Part shown: positions 9,553 through 16,666 of the stretch, one piece after another
Position numbering within the stretch: the stretch's first letter is position 1
Layout: each line of letters begins with the position of its first letter
Assembly: GCF_012030425.1 (NCBI RefSeq)
Contig: NZ_JAAUVN010000002.1
Coordinates: forward strand, 930,001 to 994,000
Direction: 5' to 3'
DNA from: Sphingobacterium sp. B16(2022)
GTDB taxonomy: Bacteria; Bacteroidota; Bacteroidia; Sphingobacteriales; Sphingobacteriaceae
DNA: 64,000 nt
The notes under the pieces: model-generated
The model's database searches: none
Told to the model about the DNA's origin: nothing
Seen by the model: only the letters and a program-made list of their open reading frames with translations
Made by a program: the position numbers and the translations under genes

Positions 9553-10533
9553 TTATTCATGATTTTGAATCGGTTCGTTTGTTTGCGCTAAACGTTGGGA
9601 ACCATTATTTGCAGGACATGAGATATCGTCTGTCGCATCATAGATTAATTTTTTACCTGGTTTTATTAATTCTTCAGGTACATAAATTTGAATACGGGTT
9701 ATGCTATATCCACTAGGGAAATAACGAATATAGTAACCATCAGGATGTAATGTCCAAATTCCACTTGGTGTATCTGTTCTTGGCATAGCCATACCCGCCA
9801 AAATTGCATATTGTTCAAATTCTTCATAGGAGTAATTACCTGAAGAAACTAGGCTTCTAATATTATTTTCAGCTTCAAAGACTGCGCGCAGCGATGCAGG
9901 CAATTGTTCTTTGGCAGCAGCCATTGCATCAAAAGGTAAAATTCCAAGTGCGCCCCCTTCTAGTTGCAAAAGTTGTTTAGGTGTTAGCAATGTCAATGCT
10001 GTTTCTTTTACGGAGCCAGCGTAATCGATAAATTTTGTTTTAGCTATTATTGTCCATAAAAGCATCTGAATATCGCTTTGTTTTACTTCGGGATGTTGTT
10101 CAGCACTTTTAAGTATGGCTGTAACAACTTCTTTTTTCTTACCTAAGGTGGGTGCATACATATAACCATCTCCCGATGATGGCGCATGAGTGCCCGCTTT
10201 TAAGCAGTAGCTTTTGTTTGTCATCTCGAAATGACCAGCCTGTAAAATATAACCATCTTTGGCGTTTCTGGGAAGTTCCTGTAATGGCTTATAATTTGCA
10301 TCTTGTTGAAAACTTGGCATCTGCTCACCTTTTCTATCTACATCTTCAAAATTTGTGGATATCGCTTCGGGTTCTTTGAGTAGTTTGTCCAAACCTAGTG
10401 CTTGTGTGCCTTTACTTGTTGCTACTTTTCCTACTTTATTGAGAAAGCCTCCAAGTTGTGCGGTTGCAAGCTCAGTTGTGAGTATAAAACTTAACAAAAG
10501 TGATAGTTTTAATACCATTTTTTGAATTTTCAT
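9553..10533 (-). CDS. Secreted protein of unknown function with thioester-like Cys/Gln motif
   Basis: This 326-residue protein starts with a signal peptide (cleavage after ATAQ, residue 26). I do not recognise a named family. The middle contains SYCLKAGTHAPSSGDGY (Cys110) and, 46 residues on, SDIQMLLW (Gln156, Trp160). This spacing and the Q-x3-W pattern recall the Cys-Gln internal thioester domains of Gram-positive surface proteins. The C-terminal part has IWTLHPDGYYIRYFPSGYSITRIQIYVPEE, which looks like a beta-sandwich. The gene stands alone, convergent with the PUL, with its own promoter at 10652-10682. The secreted location is well supported; the thioester idea is only a motif match. Confidence 0.7.
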   Translation of the reverse strand: MKIQKMVLKLSLLLSFILTTELATAQLGGFLNKVGKVATSKGTQALGLDKLLKEPEAISTNFEDVDRKGEQMPSFQQDANYKPLQELPRNAKDGYILQAGHFEMTNKSYCLKAGTHAPSSGDGYMYAPTLGKKKEVVTAILKSAEQHPEVKQSDIQMLLWTIIAKTKFIDYAGSVKETALTLLTPKQLLQLEGGALGILPFDAMAAAKEQLPASLRAVFEAENNIRSLVSSGNYSYEEFEQYAILAGMAMPRTDTPSGIWTLHPDGYYIRYFPSGYSITRIQIYVPEELIKPGKKLIYDATDDISCPANNGSQRLAQTNEPIQNHE

Positions 10534-10992
10534 AGTTTTTCTATTTATGGTTAGTTTTTGTCTATTTCAAAAGCTTTGTTCATCATCTAGTTTTATCGTA
10601 CTCGTTGACTTGTTTCTAGATAAGTAAAGATAGGTATCCTTTATTATTATGGAAATATAAGAATTGAAAAAACATTAACAAGTCCACAGAAGTCCTATGT
10701 TTATTGGATATAGATCCAGTGTAGCCAGTCTTTTTCCAGTTCCTTTATTGTATTTTTAATCAAGTTGAACTTAAGTTTAGGATATTTATTGTGTATGTAT
10801 TACTTCAATTGATAAGTCTGGCTAAATACTTTTGAAGAGAAATAATACGGAAATCTAGAAGTAGGAAAATTAGCTCCGAAAGGCTCCTGTTTTTTCAGTA
10901 TTTTCTTTTGAATGGAGAACAGTATGATGGTAGGGGTAATAGAATATTGACTTGTCTTCTTAGTCTAAGTATGAATTGGTAAGTTGTTTTTT
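10534..10992. other. Intergenic stretch left of small-RNA copy 1
   Basis: Apart from the candidate promoter at 10652-10682, no gene is visible. The stretch is AT-rich without repeats that I can see. It ends at the terminator of small-RNA copy 1. Confidence 0.4.
10652..10682 (-). promoter_or_regulatory. Candidate promoter for the secreted protein gene at 9553
   Basis: On the minus strand CTTG (10682-10679), 19 nt and TATATTTC (10659-10652) approximate the Bacteroidota consensus TTTG/TAnnTTTG with one mismatch in each box. It lies about 120 nt upstream of the start codon. Confidence 0.4.
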
Positions 10993-10996
10993 TGTT

Positions 10997-11065
10997 AAAA
11001 AACAAAAGGTTTTCAAACGGGGAGAATGAAAACCTTTATAACCAATTATAAACCTAAATTATGAT
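10997..11065 (-). ncRNA. Candidate small RNA, copy 1 (about 70 nt, C-rich loop)
   Basis: The unit has its own promoter (11070-11101) and ends in an intrinsic terminator. On the minus strand AAAGGTTTTCA (11037-11027) pairs perfectly over 11 bp with TGAAAACCTTT (11015-11005), followed by TTTTGTTTTTT. The 11-nt loop reads TTCTCCCCGTT, an exposed C-rich stretch of the kind that many sRNAs use to pair with G-rich translation start regions. An 85-bp core (10993-11077) is identical to copy 2 at 12319-12403. No ORF fits. The family is not recognised; promoter and terminator make an RNA gene likely. Confidence 0.65.
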
Positions 11066-11069
11066 GACA

Positions 11070-11101
11070 CAAATATAGTGTTATTTGTACACTAAGACAA
11101 A
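11070..11101 (-). promoter_or_regulatory. Promoter of small-RNA copy 1
   Basis: On the minus strand TTTG (11101-11098), a 20-nt spacer and TATATTTG (11077-11070) fit the sigma-ABfr consensus exactly. The spacer contains a small inverted repeat, TAGTGT/ACACTA, that might be an operator. Transcription would start about 5 nt downstream, near 11065. Confidence 0.65.
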
Positions 11102-11466
11102 TTTTTTTTAATATTTTTTTCGAATTGTATCCTATTTTGATTTAACCTTAATTTTTACGGGTTATTCGTTTCTTTTTTATTTCTTTGCAGTAGCGTTTTC
11201 TTTGTTTGATTTTGGGATAAGGTATTGCTTGCTATTTTGAAAACAGATTGAATATTATGCTTAGCATAAAGCATCTTATACGTTATTGATGGAGAAAAAT
11301 GCGCACTATTACTTTTTACCCTGTTTTATTATAGTACCATTTGAATTATATTCAATGAAGGTAAAGTGGGGTTATCATATCAGTAATAGTTGAAAATATA
11401 ATAAGTGAAAAATATTGGAGGTTATAATGTATTTATCATCACCGTATGTTTTTTTTAAAAGATTAG
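11102..11466. other. Intergenic region upstream of the DUF2625 gene
   Basis: No ORF or clear hairpin is seen. A TTTCTTTG box near 11181-11190 is one base off TAnnTTTG and could serve the DUF2625 gene, but it lies nearly 280 nt upstream of it. Confidence 0.3.
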
Positions 11467-12126
11467 ATGATGAAAACATTAAAAGATTTAATAAATAAGG
11501 ATGGATTTGGTTGGGCACTTGTACAAAAGTGGATGGAAAATTCAAAGAATACCTTTGAAACTTTGCCAAGAGTTTCTAAGCGAGCTGATGAGGAGTTGTT
11601 ACGCTTGCAGATTTCAACTAAATCGCCGATGGGGGCTATTGTTTTTGAAACAGGGGGTATTCTAATTGAAAATGGATGGTTACGTATCTTAGGTTCGGGT
11701 TCCACAAAGCTGAATAGAGGTATGATGGAGTGGAATAAAGGTAAGACCTATGTCAATGAAGGAGAGAAAGGGGGCTTCTTACTGATTGCTGATGATGTTT
11801 TGGGTGGATATTTTGCAATTAATGCTGGGGAGCTGGGGGAAGAGATAGGTGAAATATATTACTTTGCTCCAAATACTTTGCGTTGGGAAAGTTTGGAATG
11901 CGGTTACGCAGACTTCATTAATTGGTCATTAAATGGAGACCTTGGTTTATTTTATCAAGACTATCAATGGGATGGTTGGAAAGCAGATGTTGCAACGGTT
12001 GAAGGAAATCAAGTGTATTCTTTTGATCCCAATCTGAGTGTACCTGAAAAGAATAATAATATACGAAGGAGCAAAAGACTAATTTTGATTGATGAACATG
12101 TCAAATTAGCATTGCAGTCTATATAA
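11467..12126 (+). CDS. DUF2625 family protein
   Basis: This 219-residue cytoplasmic protein has no signal peptide. It matches the DUF2625 pattern: LINKDGFGWALVQKWMENSKN near the start, then KSPMGAIVFETGGILIENGWLRILGSGSTKL (about residues 54-83), GGFLLIADDVLGGYFAIN, and YFAPNTLRWESLECGYADFINW. The family has no known biochemical role that I can state. A second Met (11470) is an equally good start. It is flanked on both sides by identical minus-strand small-RNA units, so small RNA copy 2 points toward its 3' end and copy 1 diverges from its 5' side. Confidence 0.8.
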   Translation: MMKTLKDLINKDGFGWALVQKWMENSKNTFETLPRVSKRADEELLRLQISTKSPMGAIVFETGGILIENGWLRILGSGSTKLNRGMMEWNKGKTYVNEGEKGGFLLIADDVLGGYFAINAGELGEEIGEIYYFAPNTLRWESLECGYADFINWSLNGDLGLFYQDYQWDGWKADVATVEGNQVYSFDPNLSVPEKNNNIRRSKRLILIDEHVKLALQSI

Positions 12127-12195
12127 TCGTAACGTATTGTGATTAGTCTTTTTCGGCATAATTGCTCTTGTGAAGATTCGATCTTTCATAGTTAG

Positions 12196-12247
12196 TCGCT
12201 GGATATTTTGTTATTACACAGTAGGTAGTGAAAAAATTATCCAGCGA
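12196..12247 (+). terminator. Possible terminator after the DUF2625 gene
   Basis: TCGCTGGATA (12196-12205) and TATCCAGCGA (12238-12247) form a perfect 10-bp stem over a 32-nt loop, followed by TTTTAG. The large loop makes it a weak terminator. Confidence 0.4.
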
Positions 12248-12322
12248 TTTTAGTATAGAATGAAATGTTTGTTTAAAGGAATTGAAACGTGAATTTTAAC
12301 GTTATAAGTTTGGTTTTCTGTT

Positions 12323-12391
12323 AAAAAACAAAAGGTTTTCAAACGGGGAGAATGAAAACCTTTATAACCAATTATAAACCTAAATTATGAT
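12323..12391 (-). ncRNA. Candidate small RNA, copy 2 (about 70 nt, C-rich loop)
   Basis: This is the second copy of the unit at 10997-11065, on the same strand. The terminator arms are 12363-12353 and 12341-12331 (11 bp), with the same C-rich loop and a TTTTGTTTTTT tail. The RNA region, terminator and -7 box are identical to copy 1 over 85 bp. Differences begin in the promoter spacer and just past the T tract. Conservation limited to the transcribed part plus promoter boxes suggests selection on, or recent duplication of, the RNA itself. Confidence 0.65.
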
Positions 12392-12395
12392 GACA

Positions 12396-12427
12396 CAAAT
12401 ATAAGTGTTATTTTTACACTAAGCAAA
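12396..12427 (-). promoter_or_regulatory. Promoter of small-RNA copy 2
   Basis: On the minus strand TTTG (12427-12424), 20 nt and TATATTTG (12403-12396) match copy 1 in boxes and spacing. The spacer differs by a few bases but keeps the AGTGT/ACACT inverted repeat. Confidence 0.65.
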
Positions 12428-12532
12428 ATTATTTTAAATTTATTTATTCAAATTGCACAAATATGACTTTTGATTAGGTAAGCGTAGATGTTCAACAGTT
12501 GTATTAAGTGATCATTATTTATTATTAGGTGT

Positions 12533-13159
12533 ATGAATAATAAGATTAAAAAACAATTTCCAGTTAAAACAGTACAGCCTGTCCTGGATCAAAACTATTG
12601 GAATACGAAGTGGCAGAACAATCAAACCGGTTGGGATATCGGTTATGCTTCTCCGGCTATTACCGCGTATATGGCGCAATACCCTAATAAAAATGCGGCA
12701 ATTTTAATAGCGGGCTGCGGAAATGCCTACGAAGCGGTCTACTTATTAGAGAATAATTTCACTGACATTACTTTAATTGATTTTGCTGAAGAAGCAGTTA
12801 AAGGATTGATTGAAAAATTTGCGGGATATCCTGCTATAAAGATTCTTTGTACAGATTTTTTTGAACACGAGAGGCAATATGATCTGTTGTTGGAACAAAC
12901 TTTTTTTTGTGCGATTGCACCGGAAAGACGTGCCGATTACGTGCAAAAAGTATTATCCTTGCTGAAACCACAGGGTCGGATTGTTGGTTTACTTTTTGAT
13001 AAAGCATTTGAAGCACCTGGGCCTCCTTTTGGAGGTGATGTTGTTACTTATGAAAAGCTTTTCAGACCTTTTTTTTCCATCGACAAAATGGAAAAGTGTT
13101 ACAATAGTATTTCACCAAGAGCAGGAAAAGAGATTTTTATTAATTTTTCAAAACCTTAA
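12533..13159 (+). CDS. TPMT-family SAM-dependent methyltransferase
   Basis: This is a 208-residue class I methyltransferase of the thiopurine S-methyltransferase type. YWNTKWQNNQTGWDIGYASP at residues 22-41 is the family's N-terminal signature. ILIAGCGNAYEAVYLLE (about 57-73) is the SAM-binding loop, IDFAEEAV the ribose-binding acidic strand, and LLEQTFFCAIAPERRADYVQ the active-site region shared with plant halide/thiol methyltransferases. The likely role is S-methylation of thiols or halide/thiocyanate detoxification; the substrate cannot be told from sequence. It is monocistronic and convergent with another methyltransferase gene at 13199. Confidence 0.82.
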   Translation: MNNKIKKQFPVKTVQPVLDQNYWNTKWQNNQTGWDIGYASPAITAYMAQYPNKNAAILIAGCGNAYEAVYLLENNFTDITLIDFAEEAVKGLIEKFAGYPAIKILCTDFFEHERQYDLLLEQTFFCAIAPERRADYVQKVLSLLKPQGRIVGLLFDKAFEAPGPPFGGDVVTYEKLFRPFFSIDKMEKCYNSISPRAGKEIFINFSKP

Positions 13160-13198
13160 TCCAATTATGGAATTCTATGAGAGCAGGCGCATAAGAGC

Positions 13199-13969
13199 TT
13201 ACACGGGTTTTCTTCCATATAGTAGCAATCGTTTAAAGGCATATATGGCTGGAAATTTGGGAAATTTTTGTTCGATACGACTTTTATAAACCGTAATAAA
13301 CTCTTCTTTTTGATCCTCCTGTAGTTTGTCCAGATAAGGAATTAAAGCAGAGCCAGAAATAAAGTTTAGTAATTCTTGTGAACTTTGTGCAATTATGGGA
13401 TATACTTTTTGAATAATTTGCAAATTTATCAATCCTGCGTCATACATAATTGCCGCATATTGATCTATTGATAACATTGGTGATTCTCTTTTCCATCCAC
13501 TGAGATAGTCATTAAATGGCTGTTCTTGTACTAATGTTAATAAAATTTGATTTAAGATATTATCCGATTGCATCGGCATTTGAATTGCAATTTGGCCATT
13601 GGGATTTAATAGCGACAAAAGATCGGGAAATAAGGTTTGATGGTTATCAGACCACTGTAATGCCGCATTGCTAAATATCAGGTCCCATTTTTGTTTTGTA
13701 TCGAGGACATCCTCAGTAGTAGCTATTTTAAACGCTAATCTGTCATTTTTAAATTGTGAAGACTCCGATAACATCGCTTCTGAAGAATCAACACCTACAA
13801 ATTGCGCGTTTTTTAACTTGTTGGACAGGATAAAAGTTTGTTCACCTGTACCACAGCCAATATCGATACAATTTTGTTGTGGTTCTTCAGTAATAAAATT
13901 GATTAAATCGTAAAATGGTTGATTGCGTATATCTTTAAATTGATTGTAAATTTGGGGATTCCACTTCAT
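13199..13969 (-). CDS. Class I SAM methyltransferase, trans-aconitate methyltransferase-like
   Basis: This 256-residue protein has MKWNPQIYNQF at the start, the SAM motif CIDIGCGTGEQTF (about residues 34-46), VGVDSSEAML, and SNAALQWSDNHQTLFPDLLSLLNPNGQIAIQMP, a pattern close to the Tam/YafE-like group (Q-W in the motif after the acidic loop). Tam methylates trans-aconitate, an inhibitor of aconitase, but close relatives methylate other small acids, so the substrate is open. It is not related to the neighbouring TPMT-type gene, which is convergent with a 39-bp gap. Confidence 0.75.
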   Translation of the reverse strand: MKWNPQIYNQFKDIRNQPFYDLINFITEEPQQNCIDIGCGTGEQTFILSNKLKNAQFVGVDSSEAMLSESSQFKNDRLAFKIATTEDVLDTKQKWDLIFSNAALQWSDNHQTLFPDLLSLLNPNGQIAIQMPMQSDNILNQILLTLVQEQPFNDYLSGWKRESPMLSIDQYAAIMYDAGLINLQIIQKVYPIIAQSSQELLNFISGSALIPYLDKLQEDQKEEFITVYKSRIEQKFPKFPAIYAFKRLLLYGRKPV

Positions 13970-14343
13970 ATTTTTCTATGTTATGATTGTCAATACATCT
14001 TTGTAATCTAATTTAACTAAATTTTGATTGATAAACACTAATTATATGTTCAGCTTTTGTTTTTCTTTTTTTTTTGGCTATCAATTACAATTTTTTCTAT
14101 GTTGAAAACTAAGTGTAAACAATTTATATTTTTTTGATAATAAAATTTTATTTTCAAATTGCTTGATTTTAAGTTTGTTATTTTCTTTCTTTATATCGAA
14201 AGTGACATATTGTCAACTTTAAATAAGTTATTCAGACATTTTGTCTATGTATTTTTTGTTTTAATGTTTTGGTATGGGAATTGAAATACTGATGTAAATT
14301 GATTAATAAAAAATAAAGTATAAACATAAAAGGAGGACAAAAA
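13970..14343. other. AT-rich divergent promoter region upstream of hsp20
   Basis: The sequence is very T-rich around 14050-14180, with no ORF. It must hold promoters for both the methyltransferase (minus) and hsp20 (plus). I find no exact TAnnTTTG box near hsp20 and no CIRCE-like inverted repeat. An AGGAGG sequence lies at 14331-14336 just before the hsp20 start. Confidence 0.35.
14331..14336 (+). promoter_or_regulatory. Strong Shine-Dalgarno of hsp20
   Basis: AGGAGG stands 7 nt before the ATG at 14344. Bacteroidota genes rarely carry a clear Shine-Dalgarno, and almost none of the other genes in this window do, so this is unusual and fixes the start. Confidence 0.7.
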
Positions 14344-14787
14344 ATGGCATTAATTAAATTTCCAACAAAAAGCTTGAATACTGATTCTGTAAATCCATTT
14401 GTAAGTACAGTGTTTGATAATTTGTTTAACGATTCTTTTATTTCGGATCGTCTGATTTCCCGCGTTCCGGCGGTGAACATTTCGGAGACAGAAAAGGCTT
14501 TTCGTATTGAGCTGGCTGCTCCAGGTTTAACGAAGTCTGATTTTAAGATCAATGTAGATAAAAAAATAATAACTATATCTGCTGAGAAAAAAGAAGAGTC
14601 AGTAAGTGAAGAGAAATTATTTAGTAAAAGAGAGTTTAATTACACTTCTTTTTCAAGATCTTTTGCATTGCCTGAAACGGTAGATCACAGCAATATTGAC
14701 GCGGTCTACGAAGATGGTGTTTTAGTAGTGACAGTGGGCAAGAGAGAAGATGCTATTGTAGCAAAAAGATTAATAGAAGTTAAGTAA
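14344..14787 (+). CDS. Hsp20/alpha-crystallin small heat-shock protein
   Basis: This 147-residue cytoplasmic chaperone holds unfolding proteins without using ATP. The alpha-crystallin domain runs from about residue 40 (VPAVNISETEKAFRIELAAPGLTKSDFKINVDKKIITISAEKK) to the end, including FSRSFALPETVDHSNIDAVYEDGVLVVTV, with the conserved A-x-x-x-x-G-V-L motif as AVYEDGVL. The length is normal for bacterial class A/B Hsp20. The strong ribosome-binding site points to high translation on induction. It is monocistronic and ends in a shared bidirectional terminator. Confidence 0.93.
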   Translation: MALIKFPTKSLNTDSVNPFVSTVFDNLFNDSFISDRLISRVPAVNISETEKAFRIELAAPGLTKSDFKINVDKKIITISAEKKEESVSEEKLFSKREFNYTSFSRSFALPETVDHSNIDAVYEDGVLVVTVGKREDAIVAKRLIEVK

Positions 14788-14800
14788 TATGTGTTTATTG

Positions 14801-14839
14801 AAAAAAGCTTCAAGGAGTAAATTCCTTGAAGCTTTTTTT
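14801..14839. terminator. Bidirectional terminator between hsp20 and the thioesterase gene
   Basis: AAAAAAGCTTCAAGGA (14801-14816) and TCCTTGAAGCTTTTTT (14823-14838) form a perfect 16-bp stem over a 6-nt loop. A and T runs at the two ends serve both strands. The minus-strand gene's stop codon (14838-14840) lies inside the T run. Confidence 0.88.
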
Positions 14840-15278
14840 ATTCTAAAATTTCTGTGTAATCGTCCGCTTTAGGAATTTTATCCATAAAATGATTCCATTC
14901 TTGAGGAATGAATGTTAATTTTCTTTTTTCTAAATCTAGCCAAGCACCATCGACATTAATGGTAGCACTTTTTGTTCCATCTGCTTTAAAAACGATATGC
15001 CTAAAAGAAAATCGGCTATTGGAAATATTGAATTTGGTTAATTCTACTTCAACATAAATTTCTTCATCGAGATGAATTTCTCTATGATATAGTAGCTCTT
15101 CTCTAAATAGGATGGGGCCTATGTGATGTTTAGCAAATTGCTCTAGAGATAATCCAATTTTATTTAACATATTGCTTCTTGCTTGTGCACAGAAGTCTGC
15201 ATATGCGGAGTGACGTAAATGCCGATTTGGATCAATCTGCGCCCATAATACCTGACCTTTAAAAAATATTTTATCCAT
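14838..15278 (-). CDS. Hotdog-fold acyl-CoA thioesterase
   Basis: This is a 146-residue 4HBT-type thioesterase. QIDPNRHLRHSAYADFCAQAR (Asp16) matches the family's catalytic Asp region D-x-x-x-H-x-x-x-x-Y, though in this subgroup the usual G before H is replaced. The remaining strands (IYVEVELTKFNISNSRFSFRHIVF and SATINVDGAWLDL) fit the hotdog fold. It hydrolyses an acyl-CoA to free acid; the chain is unknown. It is a stand-alone gene, divergent from the ECF sigma factor. A Met inside an upstream in-frame extension (to 15364) is possible but starts in the AT-rich leader and is disfavoured. Confidence 0.8.
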   Translation of the reverse strand: MDKIFFKGQVLWAQIDPNRHLRHSAYADFCAQARSNMLNKIGLSLEQFAKHHIGPILFREELLYHREIHLDEEIYVEVELTKFNISNSRFSFRHIVFKADGTKSATINVDGAWLDLEKRKLTFIPQEWNHFMDKIPKADDYTEILE

Positions 15279-15421
15279 ACGATGATATTTTTTGTTTTCA
15301 ACCTAAAATAGTGAATAAAATGCAAAAGATTCTTTTTTTTAAATATTGACTGTAACATTTTCAAAAATGCGGTACTAATCCTGTATATTAAACTTAATTA
15401 CATTAAGAGGCTACACGATTA

Positions 15422-15928
15422 ATGATAAAGCCAGACGAACAGCAATTTTTAAAACAGATAGAGCAGAATAAAGGTGCTATCATTAAGGTGTCTCGAATGT
15501 ATATGGACAACTTAGAGGATCAGCAGGATTTATTTCAGGAAATTGTTATGCAGTTATGGCGGTCTTATGGCTCCTTTAGGAAGGAGAGTTTATTTTCTAC
15601 CTGGCTGTATCGTGTGGCAATTAACACTGCCCTCATGTATTTCAAAAAGGAGAAACGCCGGCCTGATCAGCATGAGCTTACTGTTGATATTGATGTCGTA
15701 GATGAATTTGATTCGGAAAGAAAAGAGGAGCAGTTACGTTATTTCTATCAAGCAGTTCAACATCTGAATCCTGTAGAGAAAGCATTAATCTTTCTGTTTT
15801 TGGAAGGACAAAGTCATCGCGATATTTCTATTAATCTCGGTATCTCTGAAGTAAATGCACGTGTTAAATTGAACAGAACCAAAGAAAAATTGCAACAGAT
15901 TATTAAAACACAAGGTTATGAATTTTGA
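15422..15928 (+). CDS. ECF-type RNA polymerase sigma factor
   Basis: This 168-residue sigma-70 family ECF factor has region 2 at about residues 15-80 (MDNLEDQQDLFQEIVMQLWRSYGSFR, then FSTWLYRVAINTALMYFKKEKRR, the -10 recognition helix). A short acidic linker (DIDVVDEFDSE) leads to region 4 at about 108-162 (LNPVEKALIFLFLEGQSHRDISINLGISEVNARVKLNRTKEKL, the -35 helix-turn-helix). The downstream membrane-protein gene overlaps by 11 bp, so the two are translationally coupled. A TGTAACA element at 15351-15357 resembles an ECF -35 box and hints at autoregulation, but no matching -10 at the right spacing is clear. Confidence 0.9.
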   Translation: MIKPDEQQFLKQIEQNKGAIIKVSRMYMDNLEDQQDLFQEIVMQLWRSYGSFRKESLFSTWLYRVAINTALMYFKKEKRRPDQHELTVDIDVVDEFDSERKEEQLRYFYQAVQHLNPVEKALIFLFLEGQSHRDISINLGISEVNARVKLNRTKEKLQQIIKTQGYEF

Positions 15929-16559
15929 TGAATTAAAAGAACAATGGAATAAACAAGCGGAAAATAATTTTGAGATTGATCCAAATCTTAATCATTATAA
16001 ATCCGTTGGTAGCATTCTTGTGAAACTGAGGAGAAATATTAAAATGGAATTTTTCTCATGGTTGTGTGCAATTACATTTTTGATGTTATTGCCCAACATT
16101 GATACCTATATGATCACAGGATATACAAAAGTTGCCTATTACTTTTTATTACTTCAAATGTGCATATCCAGTCTATTTTACTATAAAAAGTTTTTTTATT
16201 TTTATAAAACCACAAAGCAATTTGAACTATTAAGTTCCCGTGAAAATCTGTTAAAGTTGTATTACGATTTAAAATTTTCGATTGAAACTTATAAAATGTC
16301 TTCTTATTTATTAGTTCCTCAGGGAATTCTTATTTGTTTCATATTTTTCTCTTTAGGTCATTCTGCGGAGTGGGCAGATAAGATTTATCATTTTGGTGCT
16401 ACTTGGGAAAATGATTCCTCGTTTATCATATTTTTTATTCTTGGGGTTTTTGCAGGTTTGATTTGTTTGGTTGTTTGTATTGAGTCTATGAGTTATTACT
16501 ACTATGGCAAATATTTGAAAATGATCAAAAAAAATATCGATGCCCTAGAGGAAGAGTAA
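15918..16559 (+). CDS. Membrane protein coupled to the ECF sigma factor
   Basis: This 213-residue protein starts inside the last codons of the sigma factor. A soluble N-terminal segment of about 44 residues (MNFDELKEQWNKQAENNFEIDPNLN) is followed by four predicted transmembrane helices (about residues 46-64, 70-86, 128-146 and 165-187). Genes in this position usually encode the anti-sigma factor, which would sequester the sigma factor at the membrane. It has no zinc-binding HxxxCxxC motif and no recognisable anti-sigma domain, so the role is inferred from overlap and topology only. Confidence 0.75.
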   Translation: MNFDELKEQWNKQAENNFEIDPNLNHYKSVGSILVKLRRNIKMEFFSWLCAITFLMLLPNIDTYMITGYTKVAYYFLLLQMCISSLFYYKKFFYFYKTTKQFELLSSRENLLKLYYDLKFSIETYKMSSYLLVPQGILICFIFFSLGHSAEWADKIYHFGATWENDSSFIIFFILGVFAGLICLVVCIESMSYYYYGKYLKMIKKNIDALEEE

Positions 16560-16666
16560 TTGTAATAAAACTGTTTTATTTTGAGTTATCAATCTTTAAA
16601 AGAGTTTCTCAATTCGATTTGTGGGCAAGGTTTTTGTATCTTGATGATCTAATCGAATAAAAGGTT

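Noticed and set aside
11061..11078. Plus-strand mini-ORF MMTQI with a stop in each of the two repeat copies (TAG in copy 1, TAA in copy 2)
   Set aside because: It overlaps the minus-strand promoter box TATATTTG and the RNA start; the sequence is better explained by the promoter and RNA than by a five-codon peptide.
12981..13289. 102-codon plus-strand ORF across two convergent genes
   Set aside because: It is a shadow in another frame of the two methyltransferase genes and shows no family motif.
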